A DNA stretch of 64,000 nt from Phialocephala subalpina (taxonomy: Eukaryota; Ascomycota; Leotiomycetes; Helotiales; Mollisiaceae): NCBI GenBank assembly GCA_900073065.1, contig FJOG01000025.1, positions 682,001 through 746,000 on the forward strand, read 5' to 3'. The notes under the pieces were generated by a model. That model did no database searches, was not told the DNA's origin, and saw only the letters and a list, made by a program, of their open reading frames with translations. This document shows positions 23,274-34,941 of the stretch, piece after piece. The position numbers and the translations under genes were made by a program. Position 1 is the first letter of the stretch, and each line of letters begins with the position of its first letter.

Positions 23274-25311
23274 ATGTTGTCTGTCACACGGCGATTCATC
23301 GACTCGATTCAAATCGATACATCTGCAATATGGACCCAAACGAAAGATGTCCTGGCAAAGAATTGGCACCTTGGTTTCACAGCTTTTGGTGGCCCACCGG
23401 TGCACTTTCAAATCGTAAGGAATTTTACATACATTCATTCTTGAGAAGAATGAGCGTCTATGTGATCTTTGATCGACTCCTATGTTTTCCGAGCAGTGGC
23501 CTCCATCTTGGCGATGAACGAGAATCCCTGTTCCAATGGGGCAGAGACACAATGACTTGCTCTATGAGGATTGCCTAACATTATACAGTATCATAAGAAA
23601 TTTGTTCAAAAATACAAGCGGATAGATGAGCAATTGGTAAATGTCTCCCCAGAGGTTGAATTGTCGTCGTCCATTGAAACTTGGCAGTATCAAGAATTAT
23701 TTGCCTTAAGCCAAGCTCTCCCAGGCCCAGCAAGCACCAAGATGTTATTTTGCATTAATTATATTCATGGAGGTTTCCTGGCTGGACTTGGTGCTTTTGC
23801 TTTATGGTGGTGAGTTGGCCTTGAATAAACCCCTTTCACCAAATCCTCCTCGAATGCAAACACTTTCTGATTTGATCTAGCCTTCCTGGTGCCATCGGCA
23901 TGTATGTGCTGTGACTCGGCGTCTCAAGGATTGGCGAGGAGCTTCCTGCACCTGTCTACGCACTTTTGTCTGGTCTCAATGCAGCAACGGTGGGCATCAT
24001 CGCACTTGCAGCTGTTCAGCTATCAGAAAAGGCTATCACGGACAAACTCACCCGTGCTTTGGTATTTCTTGGTGGAGTAGCTGGAATGCTCTACGCTGCA
24101 CTGTGGTATTTCCCGATTCTGATGACCGCCTCAGGACTGGCCACTGTCGTGTGGGATTACAAGTGGCTGCAGAGGACCTTCAAACCATCTTGGAGACGAC
24201 GTCGAGCATCCGTGCATACGAGTGAAGAGGACTCTGGGGTACAGCATACCACTGCTACAGCCAGCGATCCAAACACTCAAGACGATGATCCCGAAAGCTC
24301 TCTCCATCTCCGACGCATCCCACCTCTCGAACTCGCTTCTGGTACCGATACCGAAAGACCTGACGCGGTCTTGGACTCGGACTTGTCTGCCAGAGTCGTA
24401 CCATCAGGAATACAGCTCAAAATCATCTCCTGGAAGACCGGCATGTTCGTGATCATAGGTTTCTTCCTTTCCTTCATCACAGTCATGGTCACCCGAAGCT
24501 TGCTCAAGTCCCCACCTCTCGCCCTCTCCCTCTTCTCCAACCTCTACCTCGCCGGTACCATCATCTTCGGGGGTGGACCCGTCGTCAGTAAGCCTTCACT
24601 TTCACTTTTCCTCGTTCTGATTTGGGGGTCCCAATTAGGCTTCATCCCTCTCAGCTCCTTCTATGTCTCTGCTTGAAATCGCCATACTTATTCGGTGCAG
24701 TCCCCCTCCTCCGCGAGTACATCGTATCACCCGGCTGGGTCTCACCCCGTAACTTCCTCCTCGGCCTCGCCCTAAACCAATCCTTCCCCGGTCCAAAATT
24801 CAACTTCGCCGTCTACCTCGGAGCCCTATCCCTCCTTCTCACTCTCTCCTCGGCGCCATCATCGGCTTCCTCGGCATCTTTACGCCCGGAATAATAATCG
24901 TAACCGGCGTCATGGGTCTCTGGAAAGTCCTCCGATCCCGAAGATGGTTACTAAGTGTTTTGCGAGGAGTGAATGCTGGGGCGGTGGGATTGGTATTTAC
25001 GGCTGTTTATAAATTGTGGCAGTAAGTAACTACTTTCTTTGTTTCTCCTCGGATTGCTATGAAGGAGTTTGCAAACAGTGCTACCCTTCTTTCCTCCTAC
25101 TTGCTGAAGGAATGACATGCTAACTTGTTGTAGAATCGGGTATGTAGACGCCGAACATCAGAGTGGCAGTCCCCTGGGACGTGATCCTTGGTGGGTTGCT
25201 GTGACTGCCACGAGTTTTGTTGGTGGTGCGTGGTTTGGGTTGAGTGCTCCGTTGGCGATTTTGCTGGGTGGGGTGATGGGGATGGGTTGGTTTGCTGCTG
25301 TGAAATCTTAA
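23274..25311 (+). pseudogene. Chromate transporter (CHR family), disrupted
   Basis: Relic of a two-domain CHR membrane transporter (ChrA-like, chromate/sulphate efflux). The splice structure is mostly intact: exons 23274-23414, 23589-23636, 23688-23809 and 23881 onward, plus two later introns (after VV near 24588 and after LWQ near 25020). First-half signatures are GFTAFGGPPVHFQI and QALPGPASTKM, then LPGAIGM. The second half has IIFGGGPVVIPLLREY and ALNQSFPGP. Two lesions are visible. A TGA at 23912-23914 interrupts LPGAIGMYVL*LGVSRIGE. A frame change at about 24840-24855 separates VYLGALSLL from LLGAIIGFLGIFTPG. The alternative of a 27-nt intron removing the TGA is implausibly short. The rest of the protein is well preserved, so the loss is recent or one lesion is a sequence error. 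Confidence 0.85.
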
Positions 25312-25902
25312 GTTGCCATACATTTTGGAAGGACGTGAAGCTTCCCAGACGACCAGCTGAGTTCTTCTACGAGGTCGGGTGGGCCTACAGTACAGTACCA
25401 CAGCTTGAGTGCTTTTCAGGAACGATTTATATAGGAATTGAGTGAGTTTCGTCACTTTAAAATTTATAACGTTTTCAAGTTTTTATGATCGCGACCTTTG
25501 TGTCGTGGCATGTGTATGTAATCCCGAAAGAGACTCAACGTTGGCAAAGTCCTACAACATTGCTTTGCAAACAGCTCAGGACTCATTACTTCCATGAGTT
25601 TCGTAAGGCTCATTCCTCATCAGGAACGACTTTGAGTCTGAAAAGGATATTTCTCAACGAGGAAGTAGCCACAAGCACATCATATTATGCAGCTCTCGTG
25701 TCGCCACACTAGCAGCATCTGGCTCCTCAACGCTCGTGATTCTTTCGAGACCTGTCGTTGACATCTCCATCTCCAAAAGAGGGTGCGAAAAAGCGTCTAT
25801 CAGCTAACGAGTTCGCAGACGATATAACGAAGACAAAGCACTTGCCGTGAAAACCAAGGTCAAGTAGGGTTCTAGCATTTCTGGGCTAACAAACTGTTCT
25901 TC
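25312..25902. other. Intergenic
   Basis: 591 bp between two pseudogenes on opposite strands. I see no open frame, repeat or RNA gene that I can support. Confidence 0.6.
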
Positions 25903-27391
25903 TTATTCCCTACCAGCAAGTTCTTCACTAGCCTCGACCAACGTTCCAAACGGTTCATAGTTCCGCATCTTAGCCCGGATCTCCTCCGCTCTCCTCTTAT
26001 ACTTGGGATTCTCCAAAGCCTCAGAGACAGCTTTTTGTAACATCTCTTCTGTCGGTCGGTTCGTGCGAAGATTCACCCCGGAAACCGCCCACTCGACACG
26101 CGCCGAATTCTCCGCTTTATCAGCTTCAGTACCAGCGACAATCATTGGAGTACCCTTGTTAAGCGTATGTTAAATCGAGCCGTAGCCCCCATTCATAACA
26201 AAGACGTCCGAGTACTGAACCACCTCGTTATATGGCAAGAAATCCTCTACACGACAATTCTGGGGAACCTTGTTCTGCTATTCTTCGGGTAGAGTAGCTC
26301 CTTTCTGACCTAATGCGACAATGACGATGAAGTTTTGTGGTCTTTGAATGCCAGCTTGGTGGGCAGTATAAGCTCAGTTGGTTGGTTATGTAGAGTACCT
26401 TGTGAGACAAAAATGATGGTCTTGTTCTCGGAGTTGATAGCTATACCATCCTACCAACTGGGGAAAGTCTCCATAGGGTCGCGGAGTCCAGGAGGTAGGC
26501 CGCCCGCGAACCTCAAGGTCTTTGGAGCATTGGATCTCGGGTATTCGATTCCAGGACAGCACATTTGTACAAAGAGATCCGCATTTAGAACGATACCATT
26601 ACGGAAAAACATATTAGGGTGCCTGGCATACAACTCTTTGAGGATACGCGACTTTTCGAGAATTTCCTCGAATCGGGCCTGGGCTTCTTTGTACATGACT
26701 TCTCGTTCCTCTTTCAAAAGCTCCATGTTACGGGCTTGGGCTTGGGCTTCTGGGGTTTTCTCTGGTGGAAGTTGCCCAGAGCCCACGGCGCCTGCAGCAT
26801 TTTCCAGTTAGTAATCTCGTAATTGAAAGTTGTAATGTTTCTCACATTACGAGACTTTCGATTTGACAAGGGGAAAATTGCCGTTTCAGAACAAATACAT
26901 ACAATTTCAGGGCTAGTTAGCATGAGCCTTATTATGCCGACTCCAATCCATCCTTTGACGGCAGGTCCAGGATATGGTGCTCCCAGCATCCCAGGCAGGC
27001 AGCCTCGAAATGCTCCCTCAACCAAGACCACAATCCATTCTTCATTCCCCTTCTATTGTCGAATACTCTTCAGCGCGCGCTTGACACCTTCCCATTGGCC
27101 CGGATTTGAATCAATGAATATTTTGCGTGTGATAAAGTCGAAAGTTGTCAGGCTTCCGCCCGCTGCTTCTTTGAGTAGGTTTTTAATCCAGGTTTCTATT
27201 GTGTCCGCTGAACCGCCTAGAGGAATAAAGGTCGCGCCGATGGAAGTGACAGCTGACTCGTACTCGGACCTGGTCAAGAATGTCACTTCGTAGCTGTACT
27301 TCATGAGATTCGAAGCTATGGCGCGAAGGGGGAATAAGTGGCCGTAGATTGGAGTGCAGCGGACGAGGTGGCGGGGTTTTGACTGAGCCAT
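25903..27391 (-). pseudogene. UDP-glycosyltransferase-like (GT1) relic
   Basis: Decayed copy of a fungal family-1 glycosyltransferase. The start at 27391 reads MAQSKPRHLVRCTPIYGHLFPLRAIA, an N-terminal UGT fold with the conserved GH. Recognisable later blocks are FRGCLPGMLGAPYPGP, YPRSNAPKTLRFAGGLP, FPSW, FIVIVALGQKGATLP and FVMNGGYGSI (the donor-binding NGG segment). In-frame stops occur at 27053-27055 (TAG), 26451-26453 (TAG after FPSW), 26278-26280 (TAG) and 26170-26172 (TAA). A frame change lies near 26335-26360, and the exon junction near 26760-26905 does not close in frame. Three stops replace plausible Gln codons and one a Trp codon, all explicable by C-to-T changes on one strand or the other. 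It is not expected to make a functional enzyme. Confidence 0.88.
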
Positions 27392-29107
27392 TATGATAGA
27401 CTTGGTTTTTTTCAACAGCAATTCCAAGGCATGAAGCTGTGCTCATAATACCGTGCTGTTGGCATCGTAAGGTCGTGTTCCTCGGTATACACTTACGAGT
27501 GCCGTTAGCCTGTGGAGAAAGAGGAGACTATTCTAATTCGGCGTCCTTCTAAAAGCAGCTCGCAGCATTAGAAGTACATTGGTGCCAATCATCTCAAAGG
27601 GTTGGAGATGTTCATAACTTTATATTGCCTCGAACAAGTTTGGTCTGGTTGGCAGATCATTGAATTCACCCTTCGTCAGCGGTCCGAATGAGGTTGACTA
27701 GCGAATCGAGGACCTTTCTGAGAGACGAAGCTGTCTACATGAGGGGTATCAATGGAAGCCTTTGATGCAGCACTCGTACGGGTCATTCTCCGAATGGACG
27801 AGAGTAAGTATGAGGCTGAAAATTTTCGGATTCGTTTTGACCTCCAAGTGTCGACAATCATCTTGACTGGGGCTGACCAGAAACAAAGGTTTTGATAATG
27901 CTGAAAGCTCAAAGACAGCGTGGCGAGCCATTGACAGTAGTAGAGGTGGCTGCCTAGGCCCCGTGATTGAGATACTGCAGGCCTGTGTGCATCCGTATGA
28001 GTACAAGGCTGCTCGGGCTCTTCTGGTGGGCCGTGGAGACTCCGCATGATCTGGCAGACGTGGGATGGAAGTCTGTGAGTTGCAGGGTGTCGTGAAACTG
28101 TACCGAAGCGTTTGCGTTGCAGTTGGATGCGTGGCCCGAGCAGGGATCTTCAAGCCTCATTCCCAACCTCACCTCCAACGTCCGCGGCATCCTTTCTCCC
28201 TCCCGGCTCCATGCTTGAACTCTGATCTGAACATCTCGAGCTGCTGCCTGTGTCTTTCGGCTGCAGTAGGGATGTTGCTGTCGTACCTCAAACGGCGTAC
28301 TCGGTGGATTCTCAGTGGTCGTCAGTCGCGGATGATTTCAGCAAGTGGCTTGGTTTTCGGTTCGAGCCGTTCGCGATGGCTTCAACGCTTCATTCAACGC
28401 TTCCACTCCCAGTGACATCTTCCATCAGGTACAGTCTCGGCACCGTACAGCTATGCGTCGTTTATCGCGCACTATCGCTAGTTCAAGTCGTCATGACATT
28501 GATGTACTTGCAATCCACGGTAAGGATTCAAATCTCGCATTTCTCATGTCAGAACTCAGTGTATGGAATGCGGGAAAAGGTAAGGAACGCGTTTCTCGTA
28601 CCGCAGTTTCATCCTACAATAGCATCTTCGAAGAATGCTACAAGGTTACTGGAGATCTCGAATCGGCTTACCCGCACATCTAGGACGATGAGCTGAACAA
28701 TTGAGTCCATTCGGATGTTGTTGTTGGAGTTGGAGGCAGGTGCAAACTGAGGATAAATACCGCGTGTCTTCGTACCTGGATATCAGCAGCTCGCCAATCC
28801 TATATCTCGTCTTGGGATCTTTACTGCAAGCCTTGCATCTCTTTGGAGTTTCATTGAACTGGTTGTGTGGGATCTGCATGTCAATGTTTTGTCGGTAACC
28901 AGGACGAAGAGTTTACAAACACTATCATCCCCCCTCGCTCTTTCCAAATCTAGTGGGCCTACCGAAGCAGACAAAGAATTCAGACAATCTAGAATTGCAT
29001 CACATCCAACACTTATTTCTTGCCGTCTCGATATCGGCATCGTACGACACCACGATCTATAAGGAGAGCAAACCTCTTCCCAGCCATTGTCCCTCGTTAT
29101 TGTTAGG
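27392..29107. other. Intergenic, no supported gene
   Basis: 1.7 kb. Plus-strand frames near 28250-28696 and minus-strand frames near 27676-28190 are unrecognised and lack coherent splicing. The 3' end of the stretch is probably the promoter and leader of the sterol reductase. Confidence 0.5.
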
Positions 29108-30695
29108 ATGGAGTCTATCATTCTCCAGTCCCCATCGACACTCCATGCCGACATCGATACGGTCCAATCACCAGAGTCCACCCGTGTCTCAGCAAACAAA
29201 CCTCGACTTGCATCATTCTCAGCAACCCGTGATTCGAGTATTTCGTGGGGTCGACGACATCATCATGGCTCCTGGCTTCACGCACTTGGATGTGCGAGCA
29301 TCATGCTGCTATGCCCTTGTCTCGTGATCTTCATTTGGATCTCACTTGCTTCATTCGATGGCTCGATGAAAGCAGCGTTGGATGTGATGTTGCAACATGG
29401 CCCAGTATCGTTCTACTCGACATACGCGCCAAAACCAGACCGAACTGTCGCTCTTGGGTATTCACTTTGGATCCTCTTCCAAGGCGCACTCTACCGCTTC
29501 CTTCCAAGCAAGCTGAGCACTGGACAGCTGACGCCAGCTGGGAATCTTCTCAAATACCGAACCAACGGTCTGCTGGCCTGGACCGTCACTCATTCTCTGT
29601 TTGGAGCTGCAGCATTGTCAGGAATAATTCATCCAGCCATTCTGGCAAGACACTGGGAAAGTCTTCTAATTTCGGCGAACGTCTTTGGATTTCTCCTGTC
29701 AGGGTTTGTCTACCTCAAAGCTCATCTGAGTCCTACTCATGAAGGAGACCGAAAGTTCAGTGGTGAGTGAAGTCTTGAAGAGAATTGAATGTTGCTCACA
29801 CAAGCAGGATCCATTCTCTACGATATGTACATGGGCATCGAATTGAACCCGAGATTTGGTCAGCTCTTCGACTTCAAGCTCTTCACCAATGGCCGGCCAG
29901 GAATCATCGCTTGGACTTTGATGTAAGCAATCCCCTGAGAGATATCCCACACGTGACGACCTCCACAGCGCTCTCTTCTTCGTTCTTTACCTGAGACGAA
30001 CGTGCTGACATGTCAATAGCGACTTCTCTTTCATTGCATACCAGTACCAGCTTCATGGATACGTCACCTATTCCATTCTCGTCAGCACTGCTCTCCACAC
30101 TTTATATGTGGTAGACTTTTTCATCAACGAAGACTGGTACCTTCGAACCATCGACATTTGTCACGATCACTTCGGATTCTACCTAGCATGGGGCTCTGTT
30201 GTATGGCTTCCATCCATCTACACCTTACAGACCCAATACCTAGCTCGAAACCCCGTAGCTCTCTCGAGTTTCCAAGCTGTGGCAATCTTGTCAATAGGTA
30301 TTTCCGGCTACATCATCTTCCGCTGCGTCAACCACCAAAAAGACCTCATCCGTCGCACAAAAGGAGACTGCAACCTGTGGGGATCACCAGCAAGAGTCGT
30401 CCGCGTCATATACCACACTAAAGACGGACTGGAGCATAACAGCATTTTGCTCTGTTCGGGATGGTGGGGTCTTGCGCGCCACGTGAATTACCTAGGAGAT
30501 CTCATTCTCTCGTACTCCATGTGCGCAACTTGCGGAATGGATAATTTGTTGCCGTGGACGTACGCTGTATTCATGACGATCTTGCTGATTCATCGATGCT
30601 GGAGAGATGAGGAAAGGTGCTCGAAGAAGTATGGGAAGGGATGGGAGGAGTATTGTAGGCGAGTGAAATGGGTTATCATACCTGGCATCTATTGA
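29108..30695 (+). CDS. Sterol reductase of the ERG4/ERG24 family, DHCR7-like
   Basis: NADPH-dependent sterol double-bond reductase of the endoplasmic reticulum. Exons 29108-29762, 29808-29922 and 30020-30695 close to 481 aa with multiple hydrophobic helices. The C-terminal half carries the family signature [19 protein letters not shown], and before it [22 protein letters not shown], which is closer to 7-dehydrocholesterol reductase than to the C-14 reductase ERG24 or the C-24(28) reductase ERG4. The protein ends in the usual [20 protein letters not shown]. The first ~60 residues are hydrophilic and Ser-rich, unlike the rest. The exact bond reduced cannot be decided by eye. Ergosterol keeps its C-7 double bond, so a DHCR7-type enzyme would act on a side branch. 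Confidence 0.88.
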
Positions 30696-31316
30696 GGAGT
30701 TCTTTTGCCGTTTTTAGACGCATTGCGATGGGTTTGGATGATTGGGAGTCGAGAGGAACGAAAATTGTTAGAGTGGTAATGGAATGGCTGGGGGCGCGTC
30801 GACTCGACGGATTATTGCTTACAAACGATACCAACCATCGATAGACCTAATACACCTAATAAAAATAGACCTCTTCTTTCTGCTACAAACCCAAGATCAA
30901 CAATATTCTGGGAGCGTTGTGGCGTGCACATGGACCGCCAGCAGCTCGACCGCCAAGTTTTGCCGTATTGCTGCCGCGAATAGACTTGCAACGCGCAACG
31001 AAAACCTGATCAATGTCCTTACTAAACCAGAAGTGACGACGACAAATTTTTTGTTGCACATCGCAGCTTTTCTCTTGAGCGCAATACGGGAGGACTTGAG
31101 AAGACCACTCGGCTGCGGGACCAAGTTTTTAGATCCGTCAGAGGACTTTAGAGCACCTGCCTCTGGTCTGAAAACTTGGGACAAGGTCTCATCAAATCAT
31201 TTCTCGATATTTTCTGCATGAAGTAATGTCATGTATCAAAGAGGCATGAGGAGCACATCTTGAGAAGAGCAGAGTCAATTCATCTTCTATCCTACATCAT
31301 CCCCTCTGACCCGTAT
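30696..31316. other. Convergent 3' intergenic region
   Basis: 621 bp between the 3' ends of the sterol reductase and the paraoxonase-like gene. Both strands carry ~95-145 codon open frames that mirror each other and look like chance. Confidence 0.55.
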
Positions 31317-32806
31317 TTAAGATATAGGCACACAAACAGTAATAAAAGGACTAGCAACACCACCCATCCATAACGCCCCCGTCTTAACATCATGAACCAC
31401 TACCGTACTACCTGGCAACTTCACACCCTCAATATCTTCTAATACTTTTTCGACTTTCCATTCCTCTCCTTGTCTGCGGACTCGAAACACGGTGGAGGGA
31501 ATCTCAACCCAAGATCCCGCTGGAGGCTCGGCACCGTCCATCGCCTGAATGAGTGAGAGGACTTTGGGGAAAGCAGCGATGTAGATATCGTCTTTTGAGT
31601 CGAGGGAGAGGTTGTCCATTGGCATTTTTAGGGGTATCTTCGTCCCTGCTGCCAAAGTTTTGTTGCTGTGGTGGAAGGTGTGGGCTGTGAGGTGGCCTTT
31701 GGCTGAATGGGCCACGAGGATTGTGTTATTAATCCGAGTGATGCCATTTGCGAATTGGAAACCGGTTGTGAGTGCGTAGGTGCAGTTTGGGGATGAGAGG
31801 TTGCAGTAGGCTACTGAGCCGCCGCCGAGGATCATTTCTAGTCGTCGTAGCTAGGATGGTGTTAGCTGAGGCTTTGAATAAATTAAGAAATGGGTGGTAG
31901 GGAAAAGAGAGAAGATCTTACGTTCCCAGTCTTGGACGTGTGATCGTTGGTTATAAGTACACCTCCATCTCCAGCCGCCACAAGATTATTCGGCGTCTGC
32001 ACCACCACACTCCAAATCGTCCTTACCCAATCCAATTCCCCACTCCCGATCTCATGTTCAAAAACCTCAATCGTAGAATTAGCACCTACTAGATTCCCAT
32101 CCAATACCTTTCCGAACTCATCAACAGCAGGTCTATGGTTGATCATCCAGAAACGGAGACGGGTGGGTGAGAGGTGTTCGATGTCTAGACCATGGATGTC
32201 TATTCCTTTTCCTCCGGTGGAGGATAGGTAGTTCCCTGTTATGGTCAAAGTGTGGAGGTTGTAAAGACCGTCTAGGCCAGGGTTGTCGATATCAAGAACA
32301 GACACGTGATCGTTGCCGTCTCTCGAGGTGAGGTTGTATTTATCTCCTCTAGAACCCATCATTATCTCTCATTCAAATTTCAAAAATCCAGAAAGGGAGG
32401 AGACTTACCCAGGACTCCATCCTCGACGACTTTTCACAGATGAACAAGCAGCGTAAAGTGTTTGACTCGATTCGTCGAGAACCATGTCCTCACATGATTC
32501 TAGGAGTGGAGAATGGAGACGAGTACATTTGTAGGGGAATTCGGAGATCTTTTGATGGGGACGACCAACGCCTAGATTCCAGGATGTTGAGGTTAGTATA
32601 CCGCTTCTGGATGTTTGAGAAGTCCCAGGAGTCATGGGACATGGGGGGAAGTACGTCGCAATAGCACGGAAGAGGCAATATCGATCCCGGTGCGGAAGAT
32701 GAGACGTACCTAGGGTAATGAAAATAAGGTCTTTGAGAGCTATCTCATAAAACACGGCAAGAAGGGTTATGGCAATCGTACTGAAGACGAAGATTTTGGT
32801 TCCCAT
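31317..32806 (-). CDS. Paraoxonase/arylesterase-like six-bladed beta-propeller, membrane-anchored
   Basis: Probable calcium-dependent lactonase/esterase-fold protein (PON/SMP-30/strictosidine-synthase superfamily). The start ATG at 32806 is followed by a hydrophobic segment (IFVFSTIAITLLAVFY), a signal anchor. Exons 32710-32806, 32409-32571, 31922-32348 and 31317-31850 close to 406 aa. Family features are ESCEDMVLD near the N-terminus, IDIHGLDIE with LRFWMINHRP in the middle, TPNNLVAAGDG and NGITRINNT in the propeller core, and a closing PGSTVVVHD. Several N-x-S/T sites fit a lumenal or secreted propeller. The natural substrate is unknown. Exon 2 to 3 splicing (acceptor at 32349) was chosen because it restores frame; an alternative acceptor nearby gives a stop. 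Confidence 0.82.
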
Positions 32807-33498
32807 TTTGGTGACCCGAGCTGAAGTGGAACTCCGCCAGCTGATAAAAGCAAGGAAAGTAGGAAAATAGAGCCTAGGGATTCGAAAGAAGAAAGAGACC
32901 AATTTCGAAACGTCAAGAACAGAGAAGACGACTCATCTTTATAACAATTCCATGAGGCACGGCTGCTTTGGTCCACAGTAGTAGTTGCATGTCGTTGAAG
33001 GACGTCCATCCAATACGAAAGCGAGGCTCGTTTGGTGAAAGGTCTCCCGCAACCGCCGATTCACCGACATCCCAACTGGGAAATTTAGACGAGAGTTCTC
33101 ATCCCTTCTTTTTTTCTCGTCATCCTCTCTTTCTGTCAGCATAGAATTTCATCGTTGATTTTTATCGTCAGAAGCTAATTCTGTCAATCCTCGACTTGAC
33201 ACCTGCCAAATCGACGGCCGATGCACCAACTGAATTAGACCAATTGAATGAGCAAGATTCCGGCGCCAGTGCTGCCAGAAACTTGATGCCTGCTCGCCAA
33301 TCTTGCTTTCGAACATGCGGGACAGACAGGGCGGGAACGTCATCAGGGGCAGAATTCTTGGGGTAAAGCAACAACTTGATATAAATGCGCTCTCATTCTC
33401 TTATCCGTTTATTTGAAATTCTGCTTGTGATTTCTCTCAACTTTCCCAGTCAAGTTTGCTTCAATTGAACGCTTTCATCCCAAATTCAAACCGCAATT
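32807..33498. promoter_or_regulatory. Divergent upstream region
   Basis: 692 bp between the start of the paraoxonase-like gene and the start of the small membrane-protein gene. A pyrimidine-rich leader (33380-33480) precedes the latter. No other feature is supported. Confidence 0.45.
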
Positions 33499-33819
33499 AT
33501 GGTCAACACGTATCTCATTGTCTCGGCGATCATCGCCATCATCGCTGTTGCGCTTGGAGCTGCGTACACGACTGGAGCATTGGATCCGGTTGTTGAGAAG
33601 ATTGGAGTCATGTTTTTTAAGGCCAAGGCGAAAGCTGAGGAGAAGGCGATGGAGGCTAAGGGGAAGCAAGAAGGAGAGGACTTTTTGGCCAGTGAGTTTC
33701 TTGCAACGGATCTCAAAACATTTATGCTGATTCAACACGCAGGTCAACTCAAGGGCAACCAACAGGCAAATGATGTGAAGGAAGGTCTTGGGTCTATTGG
33801 CGGACTGAAGAAGTTCTGA
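33499..33819 (+). CDS. Small single-span membrane protein, conserved type
   Basis: Two exons (33499-33691 and 33743-33819) give 89 aa. Residues ~5-27 are one hydrophobic helix (IVSAIIAIIAVALGAAY), followed by an amphipathic Lys/Glu/Ala-rich helix and the C-terminal segment LKGNQQANDVKEGLGSIGGL. It looks like a small protein I recognise as common in filamentous ascomycetes, but I know no function. The 51-nt intron (donor GTGAGT, acceptor CACGCAG) has no in-frame stop, so an unspliced 106-aa form is also possible. The spliced form is preferred because donor, branch region (CTGATTCAAC) and acceptor are all good. Confidence 0.8.
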   Translation: MVNTYLIVSAIIAIIAVALGAAYTTGALDPVVEKIGVMFFKAKAKAEEKAMEAKGKQEGEDFLASEFLATDLKTFMLIQHAGQLKGNQQANDVKEGLGSIGGLKKF

Positions 33820-34941
33820 GCTCGCTCCAACATCGATTCTGGCGTGGATGACATTAGTACGATGGCACTTGGGAGGAACGGTTGATGAATCATGATGGGA
33901 CGAAACACGGTACTTTCATGTTTGGACGATTTTATGATCGAGACATGTAAGGATTCATAACCAAACGTTGGAAGAAATTCTCATTGTACAAATAAAAATC
34001 GATTTCGTGCGAGATAGTAGTTCGGCGCATAGTTCTGTCACGAGTTTATGTCTCACCAGAATGAAAGAGTTTGGACGAAACTATCGACGGCAATCAATCA
34101 CCCAACGGTCACCGAACAATAAACTATTGTTGATCTAACTGGAAATACAACGCCAAAATGAACCAACTTCGCAAGCAGAACTCTATTCACGATACCTTTC
34201 CTATTCAATCAGAGACTACTGCAATTGATCCCAAGCCGGTTCTCAACTGGCACCTGCACATACCCGTTGCGAGCCAAGCCTGCAAATCCATGGGGAGGCG
34301 AGGGCTTCTAGGATGTGCCCAGGAACGACGACATGCTTTTCAAAGTGAAATTAATATATAGCAGCACAATCTCCGACGAAATTAAAAGCCTTGCGAGATT
34401 TGCCATCACTTACCTGATTCTACGCATAGAAGATGACTGATTTCCTCTCTCCTCGCCCTTCGCATTCCCGACAAAGTTCGCAACGGCCTTGAGAAATGAC
34501 ATCAGAGGTGGCAGCATAAGAAGCTCGGCTTACCCGGTTGCCATTTGCGTAATCATCGACCTCCAGACCCCGGAAAGCTCGCCCAAATTCGGACGCAACG
34601 GCAACTGTTTACGTCCTTACCATGGCCTGTTCTCCCAGTTGCTCAGCCTCATGAACCATTTAAGTGATTCAATTCAGACTTTGTTCTTGTGCCAGAGACA
34701 TTTTGCTTCACTAGGCATGACGGCCCCTTACCAGATTCATTCCTGATCTGAAGTGGTAGAAAGGGTGCTATCAATTGATCTTCGTCCGAGCTCACTTTTG
34801 CAGCTTCGCCGAACTGACTTTGCGGTTGTCGCATAAGCAAACCAGCGTCATCGCCAGTGATTCGGATACCTTCCCCGCCATCCCACGAGATCCGCCAACC
34901 TCGTACAGCCTGGATCCTCTGTGTCGAATGCCACAGCCAAA
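33820..34941. other. Intergenic, no supported gene
   Basis: 1.1 kb. An AATAAA-like run (CAAATAAAAATC) near 33989-34000 may serve as the poly(A) signal of the small membrane-protein gene. Short open frames on both strands are unrecognised. The right end holds the SYLF gene promoter. Confidence 0.5.

Noticed and set aside
23900..23935. A 27-nt intron that would remove the TGA in the chromate transporter
   Set aside because: Far shorter than any other intron here (47 nt or more), and it would delete conserved residues. A premature stop is simpler.
28335..28375. GGTTCGAGCC, resembling a tRNA B box
   Set aside because: No matching A box at the right distance and no acceptor-stem pairing that I could find.
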